NCBI RefSeq assembly: GCF_000719865.1
Contig: NZ_JOID01000030.1
Location: forward strand, 1-64,000
Length of the DNA stretch: 64,000 nt
DNA from: Streptomyces albus subsp. albus
GTDB lineage: Bacteria > Actinomycetota > Actinomycetes > Streptomycetales > Streptomycetaceae
Reading direction: 5' to 3'
Part shown: piece after piece, positions 51,810 through 60,323 of the stretch
How positions within the stretch are numbered: position 1 is the stretch's first letter
How the letters are laid out: every line of letters begins with the position of its first letter
The notes under the pieces: generated by a model
Told to the model about the DNA's origin: nothing
Databases searched by the model: none
What the model saw: only the letters and a program-made list of their open reading frames with translations
Program-made: the position numbers and the translations under genes

Positions 51810-53186
51810 TCACGCGCTCTCCGGCAGGTCGCGGGCCGTGCGGAAGCCGGCGAAGATCTGGCGGCGCACCGGCAGGTCCCAGTTGCGGAAGGTGCCCCGG
51901 CAGGCGACGGGGTCGACGGTGAAGGAGCCGCCGCGCAGTACCTTGTGTTCCGGGCCGAAGAAGACTTCCGAGTACTCCCGGTAGGGGAAGGCGCGGAAGC
52001 CCGGGTAGGGGAGGAAGTCGCTCGCGGTCCACTCCCACACGTCGCCGATGAGCTGCCGCACGCCGAGCGGTGACGCGCCGCGCGGCCAGCTGCCCAGGGG
52101 CGCGGGCCGCAGATGCCGCTGCCCGAGGTTGGCGTGCTCCGGTCCCGGGTCGGCGTCGCCCCAGGGGTAGCGGCGGGAGCGGCCGGTGGCCGGGTCGTGG
52201 CGGGCGGCCTTCTCCCACTCGGCCTCGGTGGGCAGGCGCCGGCCGGCCCAGCGGGCGTAGGCGTCGGCCTCGTACCAGCTGACGTGGAGCACGGGCTCGT
52301 CGAGCGGTACGGGTTCGGTGACGCCGAAGCGGCGGCGGACCCAGCCGGTGCCCTCGCGGCGCCAGAACAGCGGTGCGCGCAGGCCGTGTTCGCGGATGTA
52401 TGCCCAGCCCGCGGGGGCCCACCAGCGGGGGTCGTCGTAGCCGCCGTCCGCCATGAAGCGCAGATAGGCGCCGTTGCCGACGGGGACGGTGTCGATGAGG
52501 AAGGCCGGGAGGTCGCGCGGGTGCGCGGGCCGTTCGTTGTCGAGGGCCCAGGGCTCGGCGGAGGTGCCCATGGTGAACGGGCCGCCGGGCACGAGGACTT
52601 CGTCCGGCAGCGAGCCGGCGTCGGCGGGGGCCGGCGGTGGCGGGGGTGCGGTGAGCGCGGCGGGGCCGCGGCGCAGCTGGTGGGTGATGAGCATGGTCTC
52701 GTCGTGCTGCTGCTCGTGCTGGGCGATCATGCCGAACGCGAAGGCCGCGTCGGTGAGTTCCCTGCCCTCCAGCGGGGTGTCCGCGAGGACGTCGAGGGCC
52801 CGGGTCCGCACGTCGGCGACGTAGCGGCGGGCCTCGCCCGGGGGCAGCAGCGGCAGGGAGGGGCGTTCCGCGCGGGGGTGTTCGAAGGCGTCGTAGACGG
52901 CGTCGACGTCGGGGCGGAGTGCCGCGCGGCCGCCGACGGCGCGGAGCAGCCACTGGTCCTCGAAATTGCCGATGTGGGCGAGGTCCCAGACGAGCGGGGA
53001 CATCAGCGGGGAGTGCTGGGCGGTGAGTTCGGGGTCGTCGACGCAGGAGGTGAGCAGGGCGGTCCGGTCGCGGGCGGCGGTGAGGGCGTCGGCGGCCCGT
53101 TGGCGGAAGGTGTCGGGGGCGGTCGCGGGGAGGACGCTCTCGGCGGTGTCGCGGGCCGCGGGGCTGGTCCGTTCGGTGGCCGTCAT
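51810..53186 (-). CDS. egtB: EgtB, iron(II)-dependent hercynine sulfoxide synthase
   Basis: 458 residues. An N-terminal DinB-like domain has the iron-binding histidines in WDLAHIGNFEDQWLL and AQHEQQHDETML. The C-terminal formylglycine-generating-enzyme fold has VPGGPFTMGT, LPTEAEWEKAAR, GDVWEWTASDF and a final LRGGSF...RNWDLP...IFAGFR. It joins hercynine and gamma-glutamylcysteine with O2. AAGGAGAG precedes the ATG, and the gene overlaps egtA by 4 nt. Confidence 0.96.
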   Translation of the reverse strand: MTATERTSPAARDTAESVLPATAPDTFRQRAADALTAARDRTALLTSCVDDPELTAQHSPLMSPLVWDLAHIGNFEDQWLLRAVGGRAALRPDVDAVYDAFEHPRAERPSLPLLPPGEARRYVADVRTRALDVLADTPLEGRELTDAAFAFGMIAQHEQQHDETMLITHQLRRGPAALTAPPPPPAPADAGSLPDEVLVPGGPFTMGTSAEPWALDNERPAHPRDLPAFLIDTVPVGNGAYLRFMADGGYDDPRWWAPAGWAYIREHGLRAPLFWRREGTGWVRRRFGVTEPVPLDEPVLHVSWYEADAYARWAGRRLPTEAEWEKAARHDPATGRSRRYPWGDADPGPEHANLGQRHLRPAPLGSWPRGASPLGVRQLIGDVWEWTASDFLPYPGFRAFPYREYSEVFFGPEHKVLRGGSFTVDPVACRGTFRNWDLPVRRQIFAGFRTARDLPESA

Positions 53187-54493
53187 GGGCGGCTCTCCTT
53201 CCCTGGTGCCGGCTGTCCGTACAGGTCGAGCAGGTCGTCGGCGGGGCAGCGGCCACGGGAGACGTAGCGTTCCGTGAAGTCCGCCACCGCGTTCCGCACG
53301 GAGGGCGGTGCCCCGAGCCGGGGCAGGGCCTCGCGGGCGGCGGCGAAGCAGGCCTCGGCGGCGGCGCGGAGCGCGGGATCGGCGAGGCCGTGGCGGGCGG
53401 CGTTCCGCCACAGCGGATTGCCGGGCGGTGGGTCCGTGCCGGCGGTGGCGGCGAGCGGTTCGACCGCCCGGGCGGCTGCCGAGGCGGCCGCCGGGTCGTC
53501 GAACAGGGCGGCGGTCACCGCGAGCGGCACCATCCAGCCGTCCTCGCCGGGCTGCGCGTCGATCATGCGCAGCTCCAGGTGGCCGCGCGGCCGGACCGGG
53601 GGGAAGAGGGTGGTCAGGTGGTAGGCGAGGTCGTCGGCGGTCGGCGGCCGGGCGGCGCCGCCCGCGATCCAGTGGCGGAAGGTGAGTCCGTCCGGCGGTA
53701 CGGCCCACGGCCCGCCGTTGCCGGAGCGGACGCACATGACGGGTGCGTCGAGGGCGTACGCCGCCCAGGCGGCGCGCGGCTCCGGGCCCTCGGGGGGCGC
53801 CAGGGCGCGGCCGGGGTCGAGCTCGGCCCACAGGGCCTGCCGGGTGGAGCGCCAGCCGGTGGGAACGCCCTGCCGGAGCGGGGAGTTGGCGAAGGCGGCG
53901 ACGAGCACGGCGCCCAGCAGATGCGCCAGCCGCCAGCGGCGGACGTGGCCGAGCGGACCGGGCTCCTCGTGCCCGGCGTCCAGGCACACCTGGACGGAGG
54001 CGGTGGCGCACATCATGGCCCGGCCGGCGGGGCCGGCGCGGTCGAAGTACGCCTCCATGGCGCGGTACCGGGGGGCGGTGAGCAGCCGGCGCGGGGGGTT
54101 CCACGGGTCGTGGCCGTGCCCGGCGAGGGCGAGGCCGCGGCCGGCCAGGGCGGCGCGTACGAGCCGCAGGTCGGCGGCCGCGTCCGCCACGCAGGCGGCG
54201 AGGGAGCCGGCGGGGGGAGAGCTGAGCTCGATCTGGCCGCCGGGCTCGAAGGTGAGCGCAGAGCGGAGGGTGAGGCCGCGCAGGGCGGCGTGGGCGGCGG
54301 AGAGCCGGGAGGGGGCGACGGGGGCGCGGGCATCGCGGGGGTCGTGGATGAACCATTCGAGTTCCACACCGAGCCTGCGCGGCGGCCCGGTCTTGAAGCA
54401 GACGCCGCGCACCTGGGCGTCGACCTCGGCGGTGGTGACGAGCCGGGCCCGGGGCTCCGGCGGGGGGATGGGCGCGTCGAAGACGTCGGTCAT
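53183..54493 (-). CDS. egtA: EgtA, glutamate-cysteine ligase of ergothioneine synthesis
   Basis: 436 residues of the GCS2 family: GVELEWFIHD, FEPGGQIELSSPP, ASVQVCLDAG and HLELRMIDAQPG supply ATP, metal and substrate contacts. It makes the gamma-glutamylcysteine used by EgtB. GGGAGG is 7 nt before the ATG. First gene of egtABCD; egtE (the PLP lyase for the last step) is not in the window, as is usual for Streptomyces, where it lies elsewhere. Confidence 0.94.
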   Translation of the reverse strand: MTDVFDAPIPPPEPRARLVTTAEVDAQVRGVCFKTGPPRRLGVELEWFIHDPRDARAPVAPSRLSAAHAALRGLTLRSALTFEPGGQIELSSPPAGSLAACVADAAADLRLVRAALAGRGLALAGHGHDPWNPPRRLLTAPRYRAMEAYFDRAGPAGRAMMCATASVQVCLDAGHEEPGPLGHVRRWRLAHLLGAVLVAAFANSPLRQGVPTGWRSTRQALWAELDPGRALAPPEGPEPRAAWAAYALDAPVMCVRSGNGGPWAVPPDGLTFRHWIAGGAARPPTADDLAYHLTTLFPPVRPRGHLELRMIDAQPGEDGWMVPLAVTAALFDDPAAASAAARAVEPLAATAGTDPPPGNPLWRNAARHGLADPALRAAAEACFAAAREALPRLGAPPSVRNAVADFTERYVSRGRCPADDLLDLYGQPAPGKESRP

Positions 54494-54559
54494 ATCCGGT
54501 ACCTCCCGGTGTGGCGGCGGCACGTGCTCACGGTAGGTGAACCGGTGCCGTCCCGCATC

Positions 54560-54588
54560 ACCTAACCCGCTGCGGCGGATGTCCTCAA
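54560..54588 (-). promoter_or_regulatory. Candidate promoter of egtABCD
   Basis: On the minus strand TTGAGG (54588-54583) is followed after 17 nt by TTAGGT (54565-54560), a fair HrdB-type match. Predicted start about 54553 gives a leader of about 60 nt before egtA. Confidence 0.4.
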
Positions 54589-54939
54589 GACCGCCTTTTG
54601 CCCTCCTTCCCGCCGGGCACGCGCGGCCGGCGGGCTGCCGGCACGGGCGGGGGAGCGGACGGAGGACGGGGCGGCGGCCGGGAGGCGGGAGGTGACGCGG
54701 CAGGTGGTGGGAGGTGGACGAAGCGGGTGGTGGAGGCAGGGGACGAGCCGGACGGTGCCGCGGAGGGGCGACGGGACGGTCCGGAGGGGCCGCCCGGCGA
54801 AGACGACCGGCCGCCCTGTTCTGTCGGGGGTGAAGGGGTGAGAAGCCCTGCTTCCCCTCGCGGCTGCGCCACCGCAGGGGGTGCCGGGCACGGTGTTCCG
54901 AGGCGGCGGGGAGCCCGCGGCGGTGCGGGGACGCGCGCG

Positions 54940-54973
54940 GGGCCCGGGTACCGGGGGAGAGGTACCCGGGCCC
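54940..54973 (-). terminator. Hairpin after S1 protease
   Basis: Perfect 13-nt arms GGGCCCGGGTACC and GGTACCCGGGCCC flank an 8-nt loop, 100 nt beyond the protease stop. Confidence 0.65.
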
Positions 54974-55072
54974 CGCGCCCGGAGCATGTGGAGCTTGCGG
55001 AACGTACGAATCTCGCGCGTGGCGGAGGAGGAGGGCTGACGGGCGGCCGCGCCCTCCGGTCCGCCGTGACGC

Positions 55073-56359
55073 CTACTGGTGGCCGGAGCCGGAGGAGTCG
55101 TCCCGCGCACCGTCGACGGGGCTCCCGATGCCCTCGTCACCGGCACCCTGGTCACCGGCACCGGCGTCGCCCGCGTCACCGGCGCCCTCGCCGATGACGC
55201 CGTCACCGGCCTCACCGCCCGCACCGGCCTCACCGCCGTCACCCGCTTCGCCGCCCGCACCCGCGCCGCCGGCGCCGATCGTCGCGCCCACGGCCTCCAG
55301 GGCGGTGGTCACCGGCTGGAAGAAGGTCTCGCCGCCGACCGTGCAGTCGCCGCTGCCGCCCGAGGTCAGGCCCACGGCGGCGGTGCCGGAGAACATGGCG
55401 CCGCCGCTGTCGCCCGGCTCGGCGCACACATTGGTCTGGATCAGGCCGTTGACGATGTCGCCATTGCCGTAGTTGACGGTGGCGTTGAGGCCGGTGACCT
55501 GGCCGTCGCTGAGACCGGTGGTGCTGCCGGAGCGCTGCACCTCCATGCCGACGCTCGCCTCCGCGGCCTCGGTGATCTCCTGCGTGGTGCCGTCCTGGAG
55601 GTCGACCGTGCTCGGGGCCTCCGTCGCCGGGTCGTCGTACATCACCAGGGAGAAGTCGGCGACGGGGAAGACGGATTCGGCCGTGGCGCCCAGCGGCTGG
55701 GCGCCACCCTGGTCGGCCGTCCAGGTCTGCCCGACGCCGCCGCAGTGGCCGGCGGTCAGGAAGCCCGGGGCGCCGTTCACGTCCACGTTGAAGCCGAGGG
55801 AGCAGCGCGAGCCGCCGCCGAAGATGGCGTCGCCGCCGTCGGCGAACGGCTTGAACTCGCCCTGGCTGCGCTTGACGGACACCAGGCCCGCCATGCCGTC
55901 CGTGGCCTGCTCCAGTTCGGCGAGCTTGTCGCCCGTCACGGTGCGGTCGGCGAGCACGGAGACCTTGTTGGTCTTGGGGTCGATCGACCAGGCGGTGCCC
56001 GGGATCGACGCCTGGTCGCTCAGGGTCTGCGTGGCGGCCTTCAGTTCGGCCATGCTGTTGTCCACGATCCGCGCCTCGGCGCCCTTGGCACGCGCGGTCT
56101 CCGCGGCTTCCTCGTCCAGGACGTTCATCACGAGCCGGCCGGAGTCGCCGTCGAAGTACCAGCCCGCGGCGTCGGCGCCCAGGTCGGCCGCGAGGGCGGT
56201 ACCCGTCTCCGCCGCGGCCGGGCCGGCGAACGTTCTGGGAGCGGCCTCCTTCTCGTCACTGGCGTTCGCGTTCGGCAGCAGGATCACCGCTCCCGCGAGG
56301 GCGGCTGCGGAGGCCGCGGCTATGGCGCTCGTCCGCTTGTTGACTCGTCGGTGGCTCAA
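55073..56359 (-). CDS. Secreted S1-family serine protease with acidic Gly-rich tail
   Basis: 428 residues. Signal peptide (AIAAASAAALAGAVILLPNANA), a pro-region of about 140 residues of the alpha-lytic protease type, then a chymotrypsin-like domain with the triad His in FLTAGHCGG, Asp in VADFSLVMYDD and Ser in AEPGDSGGAMF. Cysteine pairs match Streptomyces griseus proteases. The last about 70 residues are a repetitive Gly/Ala/Asp/Glu tail (GEAGDGG units), which such proteases usually lack. TTG at 56359 is chosen: GGAGGT lies 7 nt upstream, whereas the ATG at 56374 has no ribosome site and would place that GGAGGT inside the gene. Confidence 0.88.
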   Translation of the reverse strand: MSHRRVNKRTSAIAAASAAALAGAVILLPNANASDEKEAAPRTFAGPAAAETGTALAADLGADAAGWYFDGDSGRLVMNVLDEEAAETARAKGAEARIVDNSMAELKAATQTLSDQASIPGTAWSIDPKTNKVSVLADRTVTGDKLAELEQATDGMAGLVSVKRSQGEFKPFADGGDAIFGGGSRCSLGFNVDVNGAPGFLTAGHCGGVGQTWTADQGGAQPLGATAESVFPVADFSLVMYDDPATEAPSTVDLQDGTTQEITEAAEASVGMEVQRSGSTTGLSDGQVTGLNATVNYGNGDIVNGLIQTNVCAEPGDSGGAMFSGTAAVGLTSGGSGDCTVGGETFFQPVTTALEAVGATIGAGGAGAGGEAGDGGEAGAGGEAGDGVIGEGAGDAGDAGAGDQGAGDEGIGSPVDGARDDSSGSGHQ

Positions 56360-56724
56360 CTGACTGACCTCCATCGGGGGGCGGACCGGCCGCTGGGGGT
56401 CCGGCCGGTCCGGCTTGTGGGGCTGCGGCGGGGAGGGTCCCCGGAGCGGGTCCTCCTGCCGTACGGACAGACGCGAGCGGTTGCGGTCCTCCGACCCCGT
56501 GCGCCTGTTCACCCTCACTACGTACGGGGGCGCGAATTGCCTCAAGGGGACGGAGAATTGACGAGAAGTGCCTGGTGGGACCGGAGCCGGCCCCTGGGGG
56601 TCACCCGCTTCCGCGGGCGTCCGCGCACGGTGCACGGGCGCCCCGTCACATGGCGTACGCCCGCCGCGGCGGCGTGCCGTGGCGGGCGTACGGTGCGTGG
56701 AGCGGGACGGGCGGAGCGGGCCGC
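56360..56724. promoter_or_regulatory. Protease upstream region
   Basis: 365 bp between the chitinase stop and protease start, no gene. A TTGAGG on the minus strand near 56546 could be a -35, but the -10 is at a poor distance. A CGCCCG-rich hairpin after the chitinase (about 56655-56695; CGTACGCC and GGCGTACG arms) probably ends its transcript. Confidence 0.4.
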
Positions 56725-57627
56725 TCAGCAGGAGAGACCGCCGCCCGGGACGGTGCCGAGGATGCCCGTGAAACGCTGGTAGTTGTCGATCCGGCTGCGT
56801 ACCTGCGCCGGGTTCTTCCCGTCGCACTCCAGGCTGCCGTTGATGCTGCGGATCGTCTGGCCGAATCCGTGGCCGCCGGTCATCGCGGTATGGCCGGTCA
56901 TGGTGCCGGGGCCGCTCTGGGTGTTCCAGTACCACAGGGCGGTCTTCCAGGCCACGGCCGCGTCGTTCTGCACCAGGAACGGTTGGTTCAGCAGGTCGAT
57001 GCCGAGGGCATCACCGGCGGCCTTGTAGTTGAAGTTCCAGCTCAGCTGGATGGGCCCGCGACCGTAGTACGCGTCGTGCCCGGCGGGGCAGCCGTACGGC
57101 TGGGACGTGTCGCAGTAGTGCGGGTAGTTGGCGGTGTTCTGCTCGACGATGTGCACCAGACCGCCGGTCTCGTGGGCCACATTGGCGAGGAAGGCCGCCG
57201 CCTCCTGCCGCCTGACGGTGTCGCTGCCGGTGGTGGCGAAGGCGGGGTAGGCGCCCAGCGCGGCCGTCAGACCGCTGTAGGTGTAGAAGGGATTCCGGTT
57301 CGGGAACATCTGCTGGAACTGCGCCTCGCTCACCACGAAGCCGCCGGGGGAGGGGGTGCCGCCGTCGCACACGTGCGGCTCCCAGTACCAGGTGCTGATC
57401 ACCGGGTCATACCCCGGATTGCCGTGCTCGGCCCGGTAGTGGCGGCCGTCGGTGTAGCGGACGACCGAACCGGCCGCGTACCACTGCCCGGCCACCCAGT
57501 CCGGCGCCGGGCAGGCCGCGGCCCGTGCCGCGGAAACGGGGGCGGCCGAGGCGGCCGCGGGCGTGAGGCCCGCCAGCCCACAGCAGACCAGCAGAGTGGT
57601 GAGTAACGCCAGAAGACGTCGCGACAC
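56725..57627 (-). CDS. Secreted GH19 chitinase with chitin-binding domain
   Basis: 300 residues. Signal peptide ends about AAASAAP. A small carbohydrate-binding domain (CBM5/12 type: WVAGQWYAAGSVVRYTDG, YRAEHGNPGYDP, STWYWEPHVC) is followed by a linker and a GH19 catalytic domain with Glu in FLANVAHETGG, YYGRGPIQLSWNFNY and the C-terminal GHTAMTGG and NYQRF segments. It cleaves chitin outside the cell. Two DasR-type palindromes about 150-175 nt upstream predict induction by chitin-derived N-acetylglucosamine. Confidence 0.95.
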   Translation of the reverse strand: MSRRLLALLTTLLVCCGLAGLTPAAASAAPVSAARAAACPAPDWVAGQWYAAGSVVRYTDGRHYRAEHGNPGYDPVISTWYWEPHVCDGGTPSPGGFVVSEAQFQQMFPNRNPFYTYSGLTAALGAYPAFATTGSDTVRRQEAAAFLANVAHETGGLVHIVEQNTANYPHYCDTSQPYGCPAGHDAYYGRGPIQLSWNFNYKAAGDALGIDLLNQPFLVQNDAAVAWKTALWYWNTQSGPGTMTGHTAMTGGHGFGQTIRSINGSLECDGKNPAQVRSRIDNYQRFTGILGTVPGGGLSC

Positions 57628-57761
57628 GCGATCACTCCTTGTGCGGCAGGTCGCCGCTTCGGGCCGGCACCGGCACGGGCCGCGCGCCGGACCGCGGGCA
57701 GGGGGGCGCCGCGGCCGGGCGGGTCCGCCGGGGCCGGCCGGTGGGGGGTTGGTGACGCAGC

Positions 57762-57790
57762 ACTCAACCGCATTGGTCTACACCAGTCAA
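57762..57790 (-). promoter_or_regulatory. Candidate chitinase promoter
   Basis: On the minus strand TTGACT (57790-57785) and TTGAGT (57767-57762) are 17 nt apart. The -35 lies within the paired DasR sites, the arrangement known from other Streptomyces chitinase promoters. Confidence 0.5.
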
Positions 57791-57803
57791 GGTCTAGACC
57801 ACC
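57773..57803. promoter_or_regulatory. Two DasR-type (dre) operators
   Basis: TTGGTCTACACCAGT (57773-57787) and AAGGTCTAGACCACC (57789-57803) are close matches to the dre consensus ACTGGTCTAGACCA(G/C)T and also form the direct repeats classically described before chitinase genes. Their centres are about 17 nt apart, and they flank the -35 of the chitinase promoter, so DasR binding should repress it. The remaining gap to 58104 shows no gene. Confidence 0.75.
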
Positions 57804-58104
57804 ATTCTCCGAAGGGAGTCGGACGGGCTCCGCGGTGGGGGAACCGGCGCGAGCCGCCGACCCTCCGCTTCCCGTTGCGCGCCGGCTCCGGGGCGGGTGT
57901 GGGCTCTCGTGCGGCGGGGCGGGCGGAGCCGGGAGGGCCGGAAAGCCGCGGCCGGGCCGGGGGCGCGTCGGCAAGGATCTCGGTCCGCCTCTGTTCTCCG
58001 AGCAGAGCGACCGCTTAGTATGCCGCTGGCGGGCGCGCCACCGCAGCCGCCCCAGCCCCTGTCACTTGTCGACGCTGTACGGAACGGTTCACGGAGGCCA
58101 CCGG

Positions 58105-59088
58105 ATGAAGGCATGGCGCGTACACGAGAACGGCGAGCCGCGCGAGGTGATGCGCCTCGACGAGGTGCCCGACCCCGTGCCCGGCCCGGGCCAGCTGCTG
58201 CTGCGGGTCCGCGCCGCCAACGTCAACTTCCCCGACGCGCTGCTCTGCCGGGGCCAGTACCAGGTCCGGCCTCCGCTGCCGTTCACCCCCGGCGTCGAGG
58301 TCTGCGCCGAGGTCGTCGCGGCCGGCGACGGGGCCCGGACCGGGATCGGGGCCCGCGTCCTCGCCCAGCCGCCGCTGCCCGGCGGCGGGTTCGCCGAACT
58401 CGCCGTCGCCGACTCCGCGACCGTGTTCCCCGCACCGGACGCGCTCGACGACGCCGAGGCCGCCGCCCTGCACATCGGCTACCAGACCGGCTGGTTCGGA
58501 CTGCACCGCCGGGCCCGGCTCCAGCCCGGTGAAACGCTGCTGGTGCACGCGGCCGCGGGCGGAGTCGGCAGCGCCGCGGTCCAGCTCGGCAAGGCCGCCG
58601 GAGCCACCGTCATCGGCGTCACCGGCGGAGCGGAGAAGGCCGCCGTGGCCCGCGAACTGGGCTGCGACCTCGTCATCGACCGGCACACCGACGACATCGT
58701 CGCCACCGTCAAGGACGCCACCGGCGGCAGGGGCGCCGACGTGGTCTACGACCCGGTCGGCGGCGACGCCTACGCCAAATCCGTCAAGTGCATCGCCTTC
58801 GAGGGCCGGGTGGTCGTCGTCGGCTTCGCCGGCGGCACCGTCCCCACCCCCGGCCTCAACCACGCCCTGGTCAAGAACTACTCGATCCTCGGCCTGCACT
58901 GGGGGCTCTACAACACCAAGGACCCGGCCGCCGTCCGCGCCTGCCACGAGGAACTCACCGCACTCGCCGCCCGGGGCGCCGTCAAACCCCTGGTCAGCGA
59001 ACGTGTGCCACTCGACGGCGCCGCCTCGGCCGTCCAGCGCGTGGCCGACGGCGTGACCACCGGCCGCGTCGTCGTCACCCCCAACTGA
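58105..59088 (+). CDS. NADPH:quinone oxidoreductase-like (zinc-free medium-chain dehydrogenase)
   Basis: 327 residues. NADP-binding turn HAAAGGVGSAAVQLGKAAG; N-terminal GroES-like domain has ANVNFPDALLCRGQY and FTPGVEVCAEV without zinc ligands. It is of the QOR/crotonyl-CoA-reductase-like type. It heads a run with two acyl-CoA dehydrogenases (17 nt spacing to the next gene), so an enoyl-CoA or enone substrate is possible. Ribosome site GGAGG present. Confidence 0.85.
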   Translation: MKAWRVHENGEPREVMRLDEVPDPVPGPGQLLLRVRAANVNFPDALLCRGQYQVRPPLPFTPGVEVCAEVVAAGDGARTGIGARVLAQPPLPGGGFAELAVADSATVFPAPDALDDAEAAALHIGYQTGWFGLHRRARLQPGETLLVHAAAGGVGSAAVQLGKAAGATVIGVTGGAEKAAVARELGCDLVIDRHTDDIVATVKDATGGRGADVVYDPVGGDAYAKSVKCIAFEGRVVVVGFAGGTVPTPGLNHALVKNYSILGLHWGLYNTKDPAAVRACHEELTALAARGAVKPLVSERVPLDGAASAVQRVADGVTTGRVVVTPN

Positions 59089-59105
59089 CCGCAAGGAGCC
59101 GCGAC

Positions 59106-60323
59106 ATGCCGCGCAACGCCGCCGCACCGCAGCCGGCACCGGACGCCGATGAGCTGCGCCGCCGCGTCCGGGACCTGCTCGACGCCCACGACCCCGCCAC
59201 CACGCCCCGCGAGGAGTTCCTCCGGGCCCGCTTCGACGCCGGACTCGCCTGGGTGCACTTCCCCGAGGGCTTGGGCGGCCTGGGCGCCCCGCGCTCCCTG
59301 CAGCGGGTCGTCGACACCGAACTGGAGGCGGCCGGCGCCCCCGACAACGACCCCCGCCGGATCGGCATCGGCCTCGGCATGGCCGCGCCGACCATCCTGC
59401 GCTACGGCACCGAGGAGCAGAAGCAGCGCTTCCTGCGGCCGCTGTGGACCGGCGAGGAGGTGTGGTGCCAGCTCTTCAGCGAGCCCGGCGCCGGCTCCGA
59501 CCTCGCGGCCCTCGCCACCCGCGCCGTGCGCGAGGACGGCACCGGCGACTGGGTGATCAACGGGCAGAAGGTATGGACCTCCAGCGCCCACATCGCCCGC
59601 TGGGCCATCCTCATCGCCCGCACCGACCCGGACCTCCCCAAGCACCGCGGCATCACCTACTTCCTCTGCGACATGACCGACCCGGGCGTGGAGGTGCGCC
59701 CGCTGCGCCAGATCACCGGCGAGGCCGAGTTCAACGAGGTCTTCCTCACCGGGGTGCGCATCCCCGACAGCCACCGGCTCGGGGAGATCGGCGACGGCTG
59801 GAAGGTCGCCCAGACCACCCTCAACAACGAGCGCGTCGCCATCGGCGGCGGCCGCGTCCCCCGCGAGGGCGGCATGATCGGCAAGGCCGCCGCCACCTGG
59901 CGGGAACGGCCCGAACTGCGCTCCCACGATCTGCACCAGCGGCTGCTCGGCCTGTGGGTCGAGGCCGAGGCCGCCCGGCTCGCCGCCATCCGCCTCGGAC
60001 AGCAACTCGCCACGGGCCAGCCCGGACCCGAGGGCGTGGCCATGAAACTCGGCTTCGCCCGGCTCGCCCAGGAGATCAGCGGCCTGGAGGTCGAACTCCT
60101 CGCCGACGACGGACTGACCTACCAGGACTGGACGATGGTCCGCCCGCAGCACGTGAACTTCACCGGACGCGACGCCGGCTACCGCTACCTGCGCGCCAAG
60201 GGCAACTCCATCGAGGGCGGCACCTCCGAGGTCCTGCTCAACATCGTCGCCGAACGCGTCCTCGGTCTGCCCGCCGAACCGCGCACCGACAAGGACGTCC
60301 CCTGGAAGGAACTCGCACGATGA
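59106..60323 (+). CDS. Acyl-CoA dehydrogenase (large/catalytic partner)
   Basis: 405 residues. FAD-binding LFSEPGAGSDLA and WVINGQKVWTSSAHIA; C-terminal motif SIEGGTSEVLLNIVAERVLG. Substrate unknown. It overlaps the next gene by 4 nt; paired overlapping genes of this kind in actinobacteria (the FadE28/FadE29 type) encode alpha2beta2 acyl-CoA dehydrogenases for branched or steroid side chains. AAGGAG lies 6 nt before the ATG. Confidence 0.9.
   Translation: MPRNAAAPQPAPDADELRRRVRDLLDAHDPATTPREEFLRARFDAGLAWVHFPEGLGGLGAPRSLQRVVDTELEAAGAPDNDPRRIGIGLGMAAPTILRYGTEEQKQRFLRPLWTGEEVWCQLFSEPGAGSDLAALATRAVREDGTGDWVINGQKVWTSSAHIARWAILIARTDPDLPKHRGITYFLCDMTDPGVEVRPLRQITGEAEFNEVFLTGVRIPDSHRLGEIGDGWKVAQTTLNNERVAIGGGRVPREGGMIGKAAATWRERPELRSHDLHQRLLGLWVEAEAARLAAIRLGQQLATGQPGPEGVAMKLGFARLAQEISGLEVELLADDGLTYQDWTMVRPQHVNFTGRDAGYRYLRAKGNSIEGGTSEVLLNIVAERVLGLPAEPRTDKDVPWKELAR

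Larger units (their letters stand above)
54494..55072. promoter_or_regulatory. 579-bp gap: egt promoter region at left, protease terminator at right
   Basis: No convincing gene. The left 100 bp carry the egt promoter candidate. The middle (54600-54930) is GC-rich without clear signals. The hairpin at 54940-54973 ends the protease transcript. Confidence 0.4.

Noticed and set aside
55100..55290. A CRISPR array in the repetitive DNA
   Set aside because: The repeats are short imperfect codon-level units within the protease tail, without unique spacers.
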